Shown piece by piece: positions 23,023 to 34,758 of a DNA stretch of 64,000 nt (the first letter of the stretch is position 1; each line of letters begins with the position of its first letter). The translations under genes and the position numbers were made by a program. The notes beneath the pieces are model-generated. The model ran no database searches, had not been told where the DNA came from, and saw only the letters and a program-made list of their open reading frames with translations. This DNA is from Adiantum capillus-veneris (Eukaryota > Streptophyta > Polypodiopsida > Polypodiales > Pteridaceae): NCBI GenBank assembly GCA_014529385.2, contig CM043966.1:94003087-94067086 (forward strand). The letters are read 5' to 3'.

Positions 23023-23445
23023 TCAAGGGAGTAGGATATTGTAGAGGTTGGGGGGAACCCCTAAGGCTAAACCCCTATCCTCGTCGTCGAGATAAACAAA
23101 GTCATCATCCATGAGACCATATGTGCCATCCGTGTAGTCATGTAAATTTTCTTCTTCATCATAGGTGCCCATGTTTACTAAGAAGGTCACTAGACGCCTA
23201 TAGTCATCTTGGTCAAAAGGGTAGGCTTGTGCAATGGGAGAAACGCTCTCTACTAAGTATGGATCAGACGTGGTCAAGAGACGTATCAGCCATTCTAACT
23301 CCTCAAAATTCCTCTCACATGCTAGCGTACCTATCAAATCCCATTCACATGCAAGCACTGGAAAGACCATGTGAAACATTTGTGAAAAGTAACGAGGGTA
23401 CCTCTCACCCAACGCACGAGTGGATGACTCTAGCGTACTAGCCAT
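23023..23445 (-). CDS. GYP-E ORF3, 140 aa, unknown function
   Basis: An intact ORF starts at the ATG at 23445-23443 (MASTLESST). A longer reading from 23481 uses no ATG. The protein is acidic and has no signal peptide or obvious membrane segment. It contains YPRYFSQMFHMVF, CEWDLIG, ACERNFEELEW, TTSDPYLVE, YPFDQDD and FVYLDDEDRGLALG. It differs from the GYP-A protein at about nine residues and has no stop. It lies downstream of the pol stop, behind a TATA-like box (23589-23581). I do not recognise a family. It occupies the position where some plant gypsy lineages carry an envelope-like or accessory ORF. Confidence 0.8.
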   Translation of the reverse strand: MASTLESSTRALGERYPRYFSQMFHMVFPVLACEWDLIGTLACERNFEELEWLIRLLTTSDPYLVESVSPIAQAYPFDQDDYRRLVTFLVNMGTYDEEENLHDYTDGTYGLMDDDFVYLDDEDRGLALGVPPNLYNILLP

Positions 23446-23530
23446 ATCTGTACACGCAAATAGATGATGGTTAGAGTGCAAATATTACAAGGGTCGTGTT
23501 CTTGTGCATAATTGTTTTTATTATTTTGTG

Positions 23531-23880
23531 TTATGGCTCTTGCTCTTTTACTTTTTTATCTTGTTTTTGTGAGTATAAGGCTTTATATATACATTCCCTA
23601 AGATTGGAGATTGAGAGGTCAGGGAGGAAGGTTGAGAGGGAAGCAAGTGAATGACGGATGTCAGCAAACACTCCCCCCTTCCTTGGGTAGATCATACCTT
23701 TTGGAATGATGTCGTCACCTTTTGAAACCAATTGTTCCAAGTTGTTATGGGTAAAGGCTTTAACCAATAGTTTTCGATCACCCTATGTGTTTCATCTAGT
23801 TGCAAGGGTGGTAAGGTACTCTCCCATGATTTTATTTGCAACATTGTTGGAGGTGGTGAATCTACAACGGGAGGTGCAAA
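23531..23880 (-). pseudogene. GYP-E end of pol, frameshifted
   Basis: In GYP-A the WxPK frame runs on to WNNWFQRV and a stop at 60679. In GYP-E the frame stops at 23881, and the remaining part is visible only in degraded form. An overlapping frame (23767-23531) that crosses the internal polypurine tract is open in both copies; I regard its coding status as doubtful. Confidence 0.5.
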
Positions 23881-25134
23881 CTATTTCTTGCTTGTATGGA
23901 TATGTACAATGGTGGGTGGAGGTTGTGTCGAAGCTTCTATTTCCATATAGGAACTACATGAAGAGCAAGAATCTTTATTTGCTTTTCCTGTTCCTGAGCT
24001 AGGTGGAACAAATCGTTCTTTCTTTGGCACCCAAACTAGCTCTGGAGCAGGTGTGTCGCATTCCGTGATTTTTTCCTTTCCACGATTTTCAATTTGTTTT
24101 GGAGCCACAGGATTGGGTTTACATGGGCCAGGTGACAGGTAAGAGTACAATTTACGTTTGGGCACCCAGATTTGATCATTTCCTTTATAGTATCCTTGGG
24201 CTTTTAATAGTCGTTTAGGAATCCAGCGCCACGTTTTCTTACATTTCTTGGAGCGAGTGGGACGTTTCTTATGAGGCTTCCGTTTTTTAGCATCAGCCAT
24301 GGTTACTAAAGAAGCTTTAGGGACCCACTTGTATGCTTTCTTTGTTATATTAGGATGGTTCTTGTGTGTCTCAAGCTTTCTTTCAACTACATCAGTTGAA
24401 GATCTAGAGAGTTGGGCTATGGGGACGTATGGTTCAACCTCCTGGACATGCAATGTCTTGGGTTTTATTTCCTTAGGCAATATCTCAGGGACTATGGCTT
24501 GAGTGGTAGGGATAAGAGTTGGTTTTTGCGTTGTGACACCCCCAGTCCCCCAATCAATAGTGCATTTGGTGGCTATCATCCACGTGCGACCTAGGTTTAT
24601 ATTACCCTCTATAGTTCAAGTAGGCATGACCAAAAAGTCTTGAGCTACAATTCCGTTGTCATGACTGACAGAAGTGTGCCAGATTCCAAAAACCGTAGTT
24701 TTTTTCTTGTTGACACCCTTGACTTGGATAATACTCTCAGATAGAGGTGGCTTCCCTAACTGACACCACACCCCATAGGATAGCAGATTATATTTAGCAC
24801 CCGTGTCCAATAAGACGTTATATAGTACTTTTCCATAGGCACTATTTAACTCAATAGGGTATCGTAGAGGTGTGTCAGAGTCCAACCAATCCTCTTCGAT
24901 TTCCACGTGGAATGCATTTGTGACTCCAAGGTTAGCCTCTCGTTTTTGTCTTATACGTTGTTGTCGCTCCTTAGCCTCAGCTTGAGCTTGTATCTTCTTT
25001 AACTCGGTTTGTGCTTTGGCGGCCTTCTTTTGATGAATGGCCCGTAGTTCTTCTTGGCTTAAAGGATCATAATATCTTTTGCATTTACTCCCATTGAGGA
25101 ATCCAATGGTTTCAACTCCATCAAGAGTTTCCAC
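23881..25134 (-). pseudogene. GYP-E protease 2 plus WxPK region, one stop
   Basis: Segment 25134-24616 runs from the integrase C-terminal tail through a coiled, charged linker (KKAAKAQTELKKIQAQAEA) into a retropepsin-like domain: YGKVLYNVLLDTGAKYN with DTGA at 24807-24796, then VKGVNKKKTTVFGI and FLVMP. An in-frame TGA (24618-24616) follows. The frame continues at 24579 with TWMIATKCTIDWGTG, the expected C-terminal retropepsin segment, and four W-(V/I)-P-K units ending at 23881. The catalytic loop is canonical, so the domain was probably active in a recent ancestor. The linker has lysine where GYP-A has its TAA at 59354. Confidence 0.82.
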
Positions 25135-26312
25135 ACAAAGGGTACCTTGTGGGTAATTTCACATACTCTATATGGTCCTTTACCAGCATATTTCAACTTT
25201 TTCTTCTCTTTACGTACTCCATACATAAGGACTTTATCACCAATTTTAATGTCCTTGTCCTTCACATGGCGATCAAACCACTTCTTTCTCCTATCCTTTT
25301 CCACAAGAGCATTTTGCACAGCCAACTGTCTCTCTTCGTCTAGTTTTTCTAAGATATACAAACGCTCAGTTAAGGGGTTACCATTCCATCCTTCTTGCGA
25401 AGCTACCCTAAGACTAGGAATGACAAACTCCCAAGGCATAACCGCTTCTTGGCCGTATACCATTTTGAATGGCGTACAATTAATAGCCACTTTATAAGCA
25501 GTACGATAAGCCCATAGAGCAGATGTCAACTTCAAATCCCAATCAGTGCGATGAGCTTCTACCGTCTTGGTTAAAATAGAGATTAGAGTCTTGTTGGTGC
25601 TCTCGGCTTGTCCATTAGCTTGCGGGTAATAAGGTGTAGACTTATGGTGGGATATCATAAAGGTCGTGGTAAGCTCTCTTACTACCTCATTTATAAAATG
25701 GGTACCATTATCACTAACAATTTCAAAAGGGCAACCAAATCTTGTGATGATGTTCTCAAAAAGAAACTTAGCTGTTGTCCTCGCGTCAGCTTTTTGTGAA
25801 GCATTAGCTTCAACCCACTTTGTTACATAGTCCGTAGCTCCTAGAATATATCGAGATTGAGTGTTGCAAGCTACGGGACTAATTGGACCTACAAAGTCTA
25901 AGCCCCATTTTTCAAATGGTTGGGTTACTTTAATAGGATGTAAGGGCATTCTGTCTTTGCGCTGTGTGGTCTTGTAACGTTGGCACTCATCACACCCTTT
26001 TGTAAAAAGTGATGCATCCTTAAATAAAGTTGGCCACCAATAGCCTGGTTGCAGCACCCTTCTAGCAGTCAGGTCTCCTGAAAAATGTCCTCCTGCTATG
26101 CCCATATGTGCTTCTTGCAAGATATACAAATATTCATCCTCACGGGCACAACGCCTAAGAATATCGTCCTTGCCTAGTCTATACAGAGTTCCGGCAATCA
26201 AACAATAGGGTTCACATTCTTTTACTAGCCTTCGAGCGATATCCTTACGAAGTTCCTTGGGTGGAAAATCATTAACTAAAAAGTTAACAATGTTCTCCCT
26301 CCATTCAGGCAT
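25059..26312 (-). pseudogene. pol: GYP-E integrase, 417 codons open, frameshift near the end
   Basis: The ORF holds a complete gypsy integrase: the HHCC zinc-binding module (EAHMGIAGGH, CDECQR), the DDE core (GLDFVGP, VSDNGTHF, QAESTNK) and the GPY/F module (GKGPYRV). In the family it inserts the cDNA into the host genome. A one-base shift near 25150 throws the last part out of frame, and the true frame resumes in the segment ending at 24616. Its first residues (MPEWRENIVNF) follow directly on the deletion junction with gag. Confidence 0.9.
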
Positions 26313-26320
26313 AGTCTCAA

Positions 26321-28054
26321 CTATGAATAGGGAAGTATCGGGTAATGCTCATTTACAGGGCAGCGAGAGTTTAAGTGCTTTAGACAACTAATGAAGTCCC
26401 TTACTGACTCTCCTTCCTTACGTTCGGCCTTCTGTAGCTGAGATGCTACACCCCAAAGCACACCTTCTCGTATGTACTCCTTTAGAAACAACCTTCGAAG
26501 GGTAGGGTAGATTGTTTTCTCGTCCACCCTTAGGGTTCTATACCAATCTCCAACCTTCCCACTTAATGTCAAGCTTAAGGCATTGCACTTATGTAGTTCG
26601 TTGCGTTCCCCTAAGGAATCACATACTTGTTCAAACACTTCAATGTGTTTTCTAGCATCTTCGTCCCCATTGAATTTTTGCGTGAGTTTGGCAATTTGTA
26701 CTGCCTTACTTCTAGGCTCTCTATCAGATGCATGACGCATATTTTCCGCGATAGATCGACCTATGCTTTGAGCAAATGCTGCCAAGTCACCTATGTGAGG
26801 AGGCAGGGCCGGTGGAGGTACTCTTGGAATCATATGTGGGAGAGGGACGGGTACTGGTCTTGGCATATGTGTGGATGATGCAGGATATGGAACATAACCG
26901 GGCATAGGTCCACTCGGATAAGGGCTAGGGAGCGGCACTCGAGGAGCATAAACAAGTGGTACAATTGCAGGTGTGGGGGCCATGTGTGCATAAGGGGCTA
27001 GAGGCACATACGGTCGAGGCCCCATATTAGGTACTACGACACTAGGTAGTGGCACTGCGCTAACCGTAGATGTCATCGGTACATTCTCTGTCAGGCTTAT
27101 CCCTGGAGTGAGCACTGTGTTTTCCTTAATAGAGGGTTGAGCCAAGTTAGGGAAGCTAAAGTTGTCGCTCGGAGGCTCAGATTGCATAGAGACCCCAGGT
27201 GAAATGACGTAAGATGGGTCCATGGGGCTCATTAGAGGAGTCTCCATTTGTGATAGAGTAGGCTGTTGAGCCTTGCTCGTATCCAGAAATCTCATGGGGC
27301 CAGTTGAGAGTATATTTACCCCTCGGTTTTGCCTTTCTGATTGAATAATGCCATGGATAACATTACAGATCATTTTCTGTTGATCTTCGATGCTCGTGGC
27401 ACTAGAGGTGGATTGTACAATCTCTATCCATCCTACATGGTAGGCGTGGCCAGAGTGTAGATCCGTCAACACCTCAGTGTGGAGGTCGTATGTCCAATGA
27501 TCATTAATGAACAATCCTTCTAGAGTCGACGTGTTAACGGTTTCTTGTGAGGTAGAAGCAATGTTGCTCCCCGTGGTTTTACTTGTCACCAACGGTACTC
27601 TAGAGGGAACTTCTGAAGGAGGCATCTCAACAGGGCCTTCTTGGTAAGAAGTTGGCAGGATATCCACATGGACACTCTTTGGGGGTGTGGGGTCCACGTG
27701 CGATGTGAAAGGAGAGTCCGCTTCCCCACCCGCTTCGTGTGCTTCATTTGCATCAGGTTCCGAGCGAGTAGCTCTACCTAATGTTTCCATGAAACGGCTA
27801 AACATACTAGTACTAGGCTGTGGAGCTTCGGGAGGTGCACGGCCTTCTCTCTCAGTGTTTTGGGTAGGGTATGCTTCCATGATTTCTGAGTCGGAGGAGG
27901 AATCACTAGCGGCTATTTTAGGGTCTTGGGTGGTGCTACCTTGTGTCCCCGCTGAGGGTCTAGAGCCTATCGTGGATGGGTAATGGGTGTCCGTATGAAC
28001 AGAGGCACCCTCAATATACTCGTGTTCTAGCACCCGCCCAGAGCGTAAGTGCAT
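26321..28054 (-). CDS. gag: GYP-E gag, 577 aa, intact but truncated by the internal deletion
   Basis: It starts at MHLRSGRVLEHEYIE, as in GYP-A. The N-terminal 150 residues are Ser/Pro-rich and low in complexity. A conserved block around YHVGWIEIVQSTS and EDQQKMICNVIHGI follows, then a proline-rich stretch, then the capsid domain: KFNGDEDARKHIEVFEQVCD, LSLTLSGKVGDWYRTL, LRRLFLKEYIREGVLWGVA. The ORF ends 26321, shortly after LNSRCPVNEH, where the deletion cuts off the zinc knuckles and protease 1. It has no internal stops over 577 codons, unlike the GYP-A gag, so it could still give a capsid-bearing protein. Confidence 0.88.
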   Translation of the reverse strand: MHLRSGRVLEHEYIEGASVHTDTHYPSTIGSRPSAGTQGSTTQDPKIAASDSSSDSEIMEAYPTQNTEREGRAPPEAPQPSTSMFSRFMETLGRATRSEPDANEAHEAGGEADSPFTSHVDPTPPKSVHVDILPTSYQEGPVEMPPSEVPSRVPLVTSKTTGSNIASTSQETVNTSTLEGLFINDHWTYDLHTEVLTDLHSGHAYHVGWIEIVQSTSSATSIEDQQKMICNVIHGIIQSERQNRGVNILSTGPMRFLDTSKAQQPTLSQMETPLMSPMDPSYVISPGVSMQSEPPSDNFSFPNLAQPSIKENTVLTPGISLTENVPMTSTVSAVPLPSVVVPNMGPRPYVPLAPYAHMAPTPAIVPLVYAPRVPLPSPYPSGPMPGYVPYPASSTHMPRPVPVPLPHMIPRVPPPALPPHIGDLAAFAQSIGRSIAENMRHASDREPRSKAVQIAKLTQKFNGDEDARKHIEVFEQVCDSLGERNELHKCNALSLTLSGKVGDWYRTLRVDEKTIYPTLRRLFLKEYIREGVLWGVASQLQKAERKEGESVRDFISCLKHLNSRCPVNEHYPILPYS

Positions 28055-29034
28055 GTGCTTTTGATACCCTAAGGTGTCAAAAAGCTGCTCTAGGAGGCCT
28101 TGTGACTAGTTTTTTGCGTGTTTTTTGTTTGTTTTTTTGCTAGATTTTTAGAGCGTGTCGTGGAATGGGCCGTGTGATAGCTCGAAACGAGCGTATCGCT
28201 AGGAGGGACGCGCTGTGCTTTACAGGCCACCGTTTGGTTCTATTTTGCTCCAGAAAAGCCCGAAATAGTCTTTTCCTAGCTGGGGAACTAGGCTCCAAAT
28301 AGCAAGTCCTAGTGTGCAATGAAGGAGAGGAGAGTGTAGGACTTATCCCACATTCCTCACTCCCTCCTTGTGAGTTTAGCCTATATATATAGGAGTGAGA
28401 CTACCCTATATCATAAGACAGAGACAGAGCCAAGGCCTGGGCTTGGGATTGGGATTGGGTCAAATGATCCCGATCTCTCTTTTATACAAACCAACCCGTC
28501 CGTTTTTATCACCTCCCCCTCACTCACGTTTTTATTTTTCGATTTTTTTGAATTTTTTTGAATTTTTTATTTTTTATTATTTTATTTTTTTATATTATTT
28601 GGTACGCGTTTTGGTGCGCGTTGACCTGACCTAACTATTTACTGTCTCACCTACCTACTAACCTGCTAATCAGTGGTTCACCTAATTACTAACCTACTTA
28701 ATTAACTAACTGTGCGCCTAACTGTGCACAAACCAGAAAACACAGAAAATGCAGAAAATTGAAACTTGACAGAACTGTGCAGTGCAAACCAAAAAATACA
28801 GAAAACACAGAAATGCAAGAAATGCTAACTGTGTAGGCTGAAATATGAGCTTAATAGAACTAGCAAAACAGAGCTTAACAAAACACAGAAAACTTAAATG
28901 CAGTCAACAACATTGTGTCTTTCTCTACTGTTTTTGCATAACAACAATAATCAAACTTAAGCCGCACCTTTCCTACATAAAAAATAGCTTCAATACAATT
29001 TACAGGTCGCCATTGGAGCTTCACGCGCAGCAGC
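28055..29034 (-). other. GYP-E 5' leader
   Basis: About 980 bp between the PBS and the gag ATG. It is AT-rich, includes a T-rich tract near 28535-28600 and no recognised ORF. It resembles the GYP-A leader only in part. Confidence 0.7.
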
Positions 29035-29052
29035 TCCCCGGCAGCGGCGCCA
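29035..29052 (-). other. GYP-E primer-binding site (tRNA-Asp)
   Basis: On the minus strand it reads TGGCGCCGCTGCCGGGGA, four bases after the 5' LTR. This is the complement of the 3' end of plant tRNA-Asp(GUC) with one mismatch. Confidence 0.88.
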
Positions 29053-29056
29053 AAAA

Positions 29057-29607
29057 TGTCACGGCTAGGGACTTGCTACGCGCCGTGTGCGAGCCACAAA
29101 GGCTCCTAGCACACAGTCATACAACAGACAAGCTCACAAGGAAGAATGGTGTCACTCACCTTCCTGCGTAGTTGCGAATGAAGGATTCCCGCACCGCGAA
29201 GAAGAGGGAGACGCCGCTACGCCGCGCTCAACCGCCTCGCCGCCGTCGTGCCACCGCAACGCTCGATCACACACACACTCTCACACTCTCTCTCACACGT
29301 ACACACACACACACACACACACAAGGAGATGGTGAAGGAGAAGGTGGAGATGGAGCAAGAGCGGCTTCTATTGCACAATGAGAGAATGAGTAAAAATTAG
29401 GTTTAGTGGCTTTTATATGAGCTCACCCCATTCACACTTGGGCGCCCATACTTAGCCAACTAACTCCTTGAATATTCTAGTTAGAGTGCGCCTGTCATCG
29501 GCGATCACCCTTACCCTGTTCCTATTGGTCCGACAAGCCCGGTACCTGACTCTAAATAATACAACGTTTATAGATCATAGGGTGTCTGTGTGCCGTGAGG
29601 GTTAACA
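29057..29607 (-). repeat. GYP-E 5' LTR (551 bp)
   Basis: It is nearly identical to the 3' LTR at 21104-21656. It includes a TATA box (minus strand, near 29414) followed by the (TG)n(AG)n-type tract near 29270-29322. Confidence 0.94.
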
Positions 29608-29766
29608 AAGTGACGTATCATAACCATACCTCATGGTTCTTTCACTTAGAACTAGTCTTGATCTAGAAGGATGGAAAAGGAGCATACATACACATGAAAG
29701 ATTCACAAGTTTGGTGTATAGCATATGATCGCTAAATGAATGTAAACATGATACAAAAGAGACTTA

Positions 29767-32500
29767 TTACAATAGTTGACTCCTTATGTCCAAAACAATT
29801 TTTCCTAGTTTTGGGAGCATCCATGACATACAAAGGAGAGTGTAAAACCTCATACTCGTTGTGTACATGGTAGCAATTTCAAGTACTTCACCACCATCAT
29901 TATCCAACTTCAAATTTTGATCCAAGGGCATTGCAATAGGCTTACAATCAGTCATACCATACTTTGTCAACATGTCCAAATCATATTGCCTTTGTGAGAT
30001 CCATACACCCTCTTGTGTGCGAATAATCTCAATGCCCAAAAGGTAACGAAAATCTTCCAAATCTATCATCTCAAATTCCTTCACAAGTAGAGCTTGAACA
30101 ACTTCTACTTTAGCCACATTATCGCCACCAATAATCAAGCCATCCACATAGATGCAAATAATCAAAATTCTTGCATCATTATTTGCACTTATAAGGAGCG
30201 AACTGCATCAAACATGCAAAAACCCAAGGAGATGAGGAATGTCATAATCCTCTCACACTAAGATCTAGGTGCTTACTTCAGCCCATATGGTGCTTTCTTT
30301 AACCTGCATACAAGTTCACGTAGCCTCATATGCACATAACCTTGTGGTTGCATCATATACGCAACTTCCTCCAAGTGATTATTTCAACCCATATAGTGCA
30401 TACAAGGTCACGTAGCCTTATATTCACATAACCCTCTGATTGCATCATATACACAACTTCCTCCAAGTCTCCATTCTTTACATACATCTATTTCAACACC
30501 TATGGTTGCATCATAACCCTGTTGTTGCATCATATACACAACTTCCTCCAAGTCTCCATTTAAAAAATAATTATCTACATCCATCTATTTCAACACCTAT
30601 CCTAAAGCTACAACCACTACAATAAACACAAGAATGATAGCCATCTTGGCTACAAGGTTGAACAGTTTCTAATAATCAATCCCATATATCTATGCATTAC
30701 CCTTGGCCACAATGCTTGCTTTGTCTTGGTAACCCATTTGTATCCAATTGCCTTCTTTCCCTCTAGGAATAACACCAGCTCCCATGTTCTATTTTCATTA
30801 GGAAAAACCATCTATTCATCCATATCTAGCCTCTATTTATCATCTTAATAGCATCTTTAGAACAAGTTTGTTCTACATCCTATGTAATTTCTGCCATATA
30901 TACACAATGACAAGCCACATAACTATCATAAGTCAATCTTTGCACATGATTTTTAATCTCTTAGATCCGTGTGTTCCAGGATCACTTCCAAGTTCCTTAT
31001 TCCTTGCTTGCATCCTTCTTGTGCTTGGAGTCTTTAGAGAGGGTATGCCAAACTCATCATATAAACTCTGCACAGAACCATTGTTGTCACCATCATCATG
31101 ACCTGCACTCAAATTTGTCATCTTAGGGGGATCATCAACTTTTTCCTTTCCTTTTCTTGATACATTGGATGAGTTATCATGATTCCTTCTTTCACATAAC
31201 CTGCCACCCCATTGCTTCTCACCATAACTCAGATTGTAGCCCACTCAAAACATGTGATTGTGCACGTGTATTTTTAGTAGCCACATTACCTCTTATACTA
31301 GCCCCTAAGGCATCCTTTACATTAGCATACCAACTTGTTGTTTCATCAAATACAACAGCTTTTCTTACCTTGAATTTACTTATGAGAGGATTCTAACATT
31401 TATACCCTTTATGCTCAAGGGAAAAGCCAATAAATGCACAGTTTTTTTGCTTTTGGGTCAAGCATACTTCTCAACTCATCTGTCAGCACATGGACGTAAG
31501 CAATACATCCAAACATTTTAAAGATTGATACATCCAATTTTTCACCACAAAATTTCTCTTTTGGTTTCATGTATTGTAGCAGTAGAGGTCTTCTTCGATT
31601 CATCACATTTGTAGCAATAGCCTCAACCCAATAACAATGAGGCATGCACTTCACATTCATCATTGCTCCAGCAACTTCTTCTATGTGCATGTTCTTCCGC
31701 TCAATAACACCATTTTGTTGTGAAGTATACCTACACGAAAACTGCCTTTTAGTTCCATGCTTTTTTTAGGAAACCATTGAATTCATTAGAGATGTATTCT
31801 CCCCCGCCATTTGACCTCAAACACTTTACATGTTTCCTCGATCTATTTTCAACCATAGACTTGAAATTTTGAAAGTGCATAAAAACCCTACTTTTTTGCT
31901 TCATGAAATAGACCCATACCTTCTCGATGAAGCTCACAAAGTACCCGCATCTACCCATAGACATAATCTTTGCTAGACCCCATACATATGTATGTACTAG
32001 TTCCAATACATCCTTGCTTACATGCTTTTCATGAGGAAATGATGCTTTTTCCTACTTCCCAAAATGAGAAGCTTTACAAATTCTCTGCATTTCGGTAACT
32101 TTAAAAGCTCACAAACCTATGACCACCTCTTTAGTTTGCACCATCTTCAACCTTTCTAGATTTACATGACCCATATGTTTGTGCCAAATCTCAATATCTG
32201 CAACAAGTCCTGCACCTTGTGCAAACATGGTAGCATTCACCTCAACCACATTTACATCCAAAGTAAACATTTTGCCTATTTTCTTTCTCTACACAACCAA
32301 TCTTCCATTCTTCTTATGCTCTTTGATGAAGAGACCATGTGAATTAAACCGCACCTCCAAACCCCTGTTCAACCATCTACCCAACAAAAACTATTGTCTC
32401 AACCTATGTCCATTCGATCCCTCAAAGTTGTTGCATGCCGCCAGTATAGGCTCTAGTGGTGTGCAAAAGCATATATCTCTATTAGAACCAACATGTATAC
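29767..32500 (-). pseudogene. pol: COP-J: degraded Ty1/copia protease-to-RT region
   Basis: Minus-strand pieces in copia order: the gag-pre-integrase region near 32190-32140 (IWHKHMGHVNLERL by translation), integrase core 32006-31749 (GGGEYISNEF), integrase C-terminal 31690-31415 (VFKMFGC-like FKMFGCIAYVHVL), a linker 31244-30933, and RT 30165-29767 with YVDGLIIGG where YVDD is expected. Many stops interrupt it, and a repeated RT segment expands 30298-30562. No LTRs are seen. The catalytic aspartate change and the stops make it dead. Confidence 0.8.
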
Positions 32501-34080
32501 CCTGTGTGTATCTTGTAATGACATGCATTTCTCCACAATGTATCATGCTATTGTCAATCATTGCTTGTTTGACAACCCCAATTGCAAATGCTCTCACTAC
32601 AACTACTATACTGGGTCTCAACATTAAGAGGTCATAACGTGAGAGTCCCAAAGGCTGATGACAAATGTGTAATTCCTGCTAGCATATCCATGGCAATTGC
32701 ATCAATGCCATCTGAAGTGACCTCTACCAATCTATATGTGGCAAGTATCTCAATGCTCACTATGTCACCACTAGAACTAGGGTAGAGAGGCCAGTTGTGG
32801 TACGGGCCCCAGAAACAGGACAAATAAAGCCTTGTTATATTACACTTGATGACCAGTAAAGGCACGAAAAAGAGAAGCCCAAACGGCTAGCTCATTTAAA
32901 ATAACGCCATTCCATTGGCCAGCGCATGGGCTCAAGCCTCCGCGGGTGCATTTTACCTCTTTTGGCCCTAGTTGGTGTTCTTATTCATGCCAATTTTCGA
33001 TACACTTGATTCCGAACATCGCGCCGCGACTACCGACTCTCAAACCCGACCAATCCCAAATTAATTATCCTGAAAGCTTGTGAAAAGGAGATTAAACTGA
33101 GCTACTCATCGCAAAGAATTGAGCTCGGAGGAGAGAGATTCAAGCTCCCCAAGTTACTCGTCCCCCTACTGGCTCCTCTACCCTAGTCACATATGGATGC
33201 ATCAATCCTGACTCCAGGATAGTTGTCACTCCCTTGTCATGCATAGAGACTGCATCCACATGTCCACGCATCACCACATCACCCTCTAGCATGAGCATGT
33301 CCAAAAACTCCATATCGCTCATCTCCATGGTAGGAGGAATCTCTATCCTAAGAGGATCAATGTGATGTGTCTGGCTAGAGCATGGCTACTCTAACTCTGC
33401 ATCGACAAACATGTCATGCACAACACTCATGAGATCATTTGCAAAAAATATGCATCTAGTCTCTTATTGACATGACTGTAATGTAATCAAGACTAACTCT
33501 CTCGAACCTCATATACATGCAATGGATAGATCAAGCCAATCTTGGCCCCTCTTGTAATGATTAGTAAACTGCAATGCATCTTGAAGGACTTCTCTCTGAT
33601 TAGTAACTGACATCCACTGTCTCTCAATTGTTTGATCCAAATCAAATTCTGTCTCAGCTGAGGAATGTATCGCACATGAAGAAGTGTGTATGATGCATCA
33701 CTGGGCAGTGACAAACATATGTCTCTAGTGCCCTCTATGGTACACGTTGAACCATCAACGAGTTGCACATAACCAAGTCTCCCACTAGAAAACTATAAAC
33801 CACTCACAGCATGGTGTGACATGGAAAGAAGCATCGCCATCTTATAACCATTGTGGAGAAAGTGTGCTATCCATAAACATATCTACAATAGATGTACTCG
33901 AGGCAAGCGTGACATCAACGTCATTGGCATATACCACCATTGTGGCTACCTCTCTAACATGTTTCAAAGCTATATTTGCATCTTGCATACTTCTCCTCTA
34001 CTGCCTCATGCATCTGAAGCAACGTCATCAAATTTACCATACACCTTTATGCCATGAGCTTTCCCAATATTATTGATTGG
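32501..34080 (-). mobile_element. COP-I: fragment of the same RT-less copia-like family as COP-H
   Basis: Minus-strand segments match COP-H 41.9-43.0 kb. The protease region (around 33850-33493) shares PCCEWF, GTRDICLSLPSDASYTL and YPLHVYEV. An ORFx-like region (33480-33186, then 32776-32530) shares MEFLDMLMLE and AFAIGVV with COP-H. The two ORFx parts are separated by a 0.4-kb insert with inverted ends. Stops interrupt throughout. As in COP-H, no integrase or RT separates protease and ORFx. Confidence 0.7.
32777..33185. mobile_element. MITE-like insert with inverted ends, about 0.4 kb
   Basis: The ends are ctagggtagagaggccagt (32777-32795) and its near-perfect reverse complement (to 33185), about 18 of 21 bases matching. 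It splits the ORFx homology of COP-I. The ends are compatible with a TA target duplication, but this is not certain. No coding capacity is seen. Identification rests on these inverted ends and the broken homology only. Confidence 0.5.
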
Positions 34081-34758
34081 TTCCATGATAAGAACCGTCT
34101 TCGTAACTCCAAATAAACCAATTTTTCTACCTTGACGATACGACGAGTTAACGACTAATGTCGATTTATCAGTATATAGGTAGTATGCTAAAACTTGCGA
34201 AATAATACTAATAGGATTAGTTACTAGCAAAGTTTCCTACGTATACGTATCAACTGCCATAAGTAAATGTCGAAGTGGGAGAAAGTCAACCACTATCACC
34301 AAGACAGTGCCAAAGTGGGATAAACAAGAGTTATGGCTCTACATCATGTACAAGGGAAATGTGCATAAACCCATGCCAAAGAGAACTACACCAAACCGAG
34401 ACTGAAAGGAGCTTTTTGCAATGAGAAAATGCACTCAAAAGAGCTCACTAGCACTAATAGTTCTCAATCTCCCATAGTAGCATAACCACATTGTGTTCTA
34501 CAATGGTCACATTGATGCAAGTTTCAATTTCCAAATGTACTTGGAGCATGTGACTACCAACCTATAGAGTGAGCGGGAAAACGACTCGATCACTACTAAA
34601 TCTCACATCCACCTACATGTATCTTGTAGCCACACAAGCATACATCAATGTGGGAGTAAAGTAAACCACTGTGTGAGAGAGATAAGAAACCTGGGGAATT
34701 TTGGTAGAGTTTTGATGTACGAAGAGCATAAACTCAAATCAAAATGGCATAACAATGT
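34081..34758. other. Unassigned sequence left of COP-H
   Basis: No recognisable protein. It contains repeated phrases such as aagtgggagaaa and gccaaagtggga, perhaps from the leader of COP-I. It ends with the target duplication aatgt (34754-34758) of COP-H. Confidence 0.45.

Larger units (their letters stand above)
21104..29607 (-). mobile_element. GYP-E: bounded Ty3/gypsy element with deleted protease 1/RT/RNase H
   Basis: The 8504-bp element has two LTRs (21104-21656 and 29057-29607) and a perfect 5-bp target duplication aagtg (21099-21103 and 29608-29612). On the minus strand it runs LTR, tRNA-Asp PBS, leader, gag, integrase, protease 2, WxPK region, ORF3, tail, polypurine tract, LTR. About 5 kb present in GYP-A (roughly 53.05-58.01 kb) is missing at a clean join near 26340. 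The LTRs differ at only a few percent of positions, so insertion is fairly recent. Confidence 0.95.
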
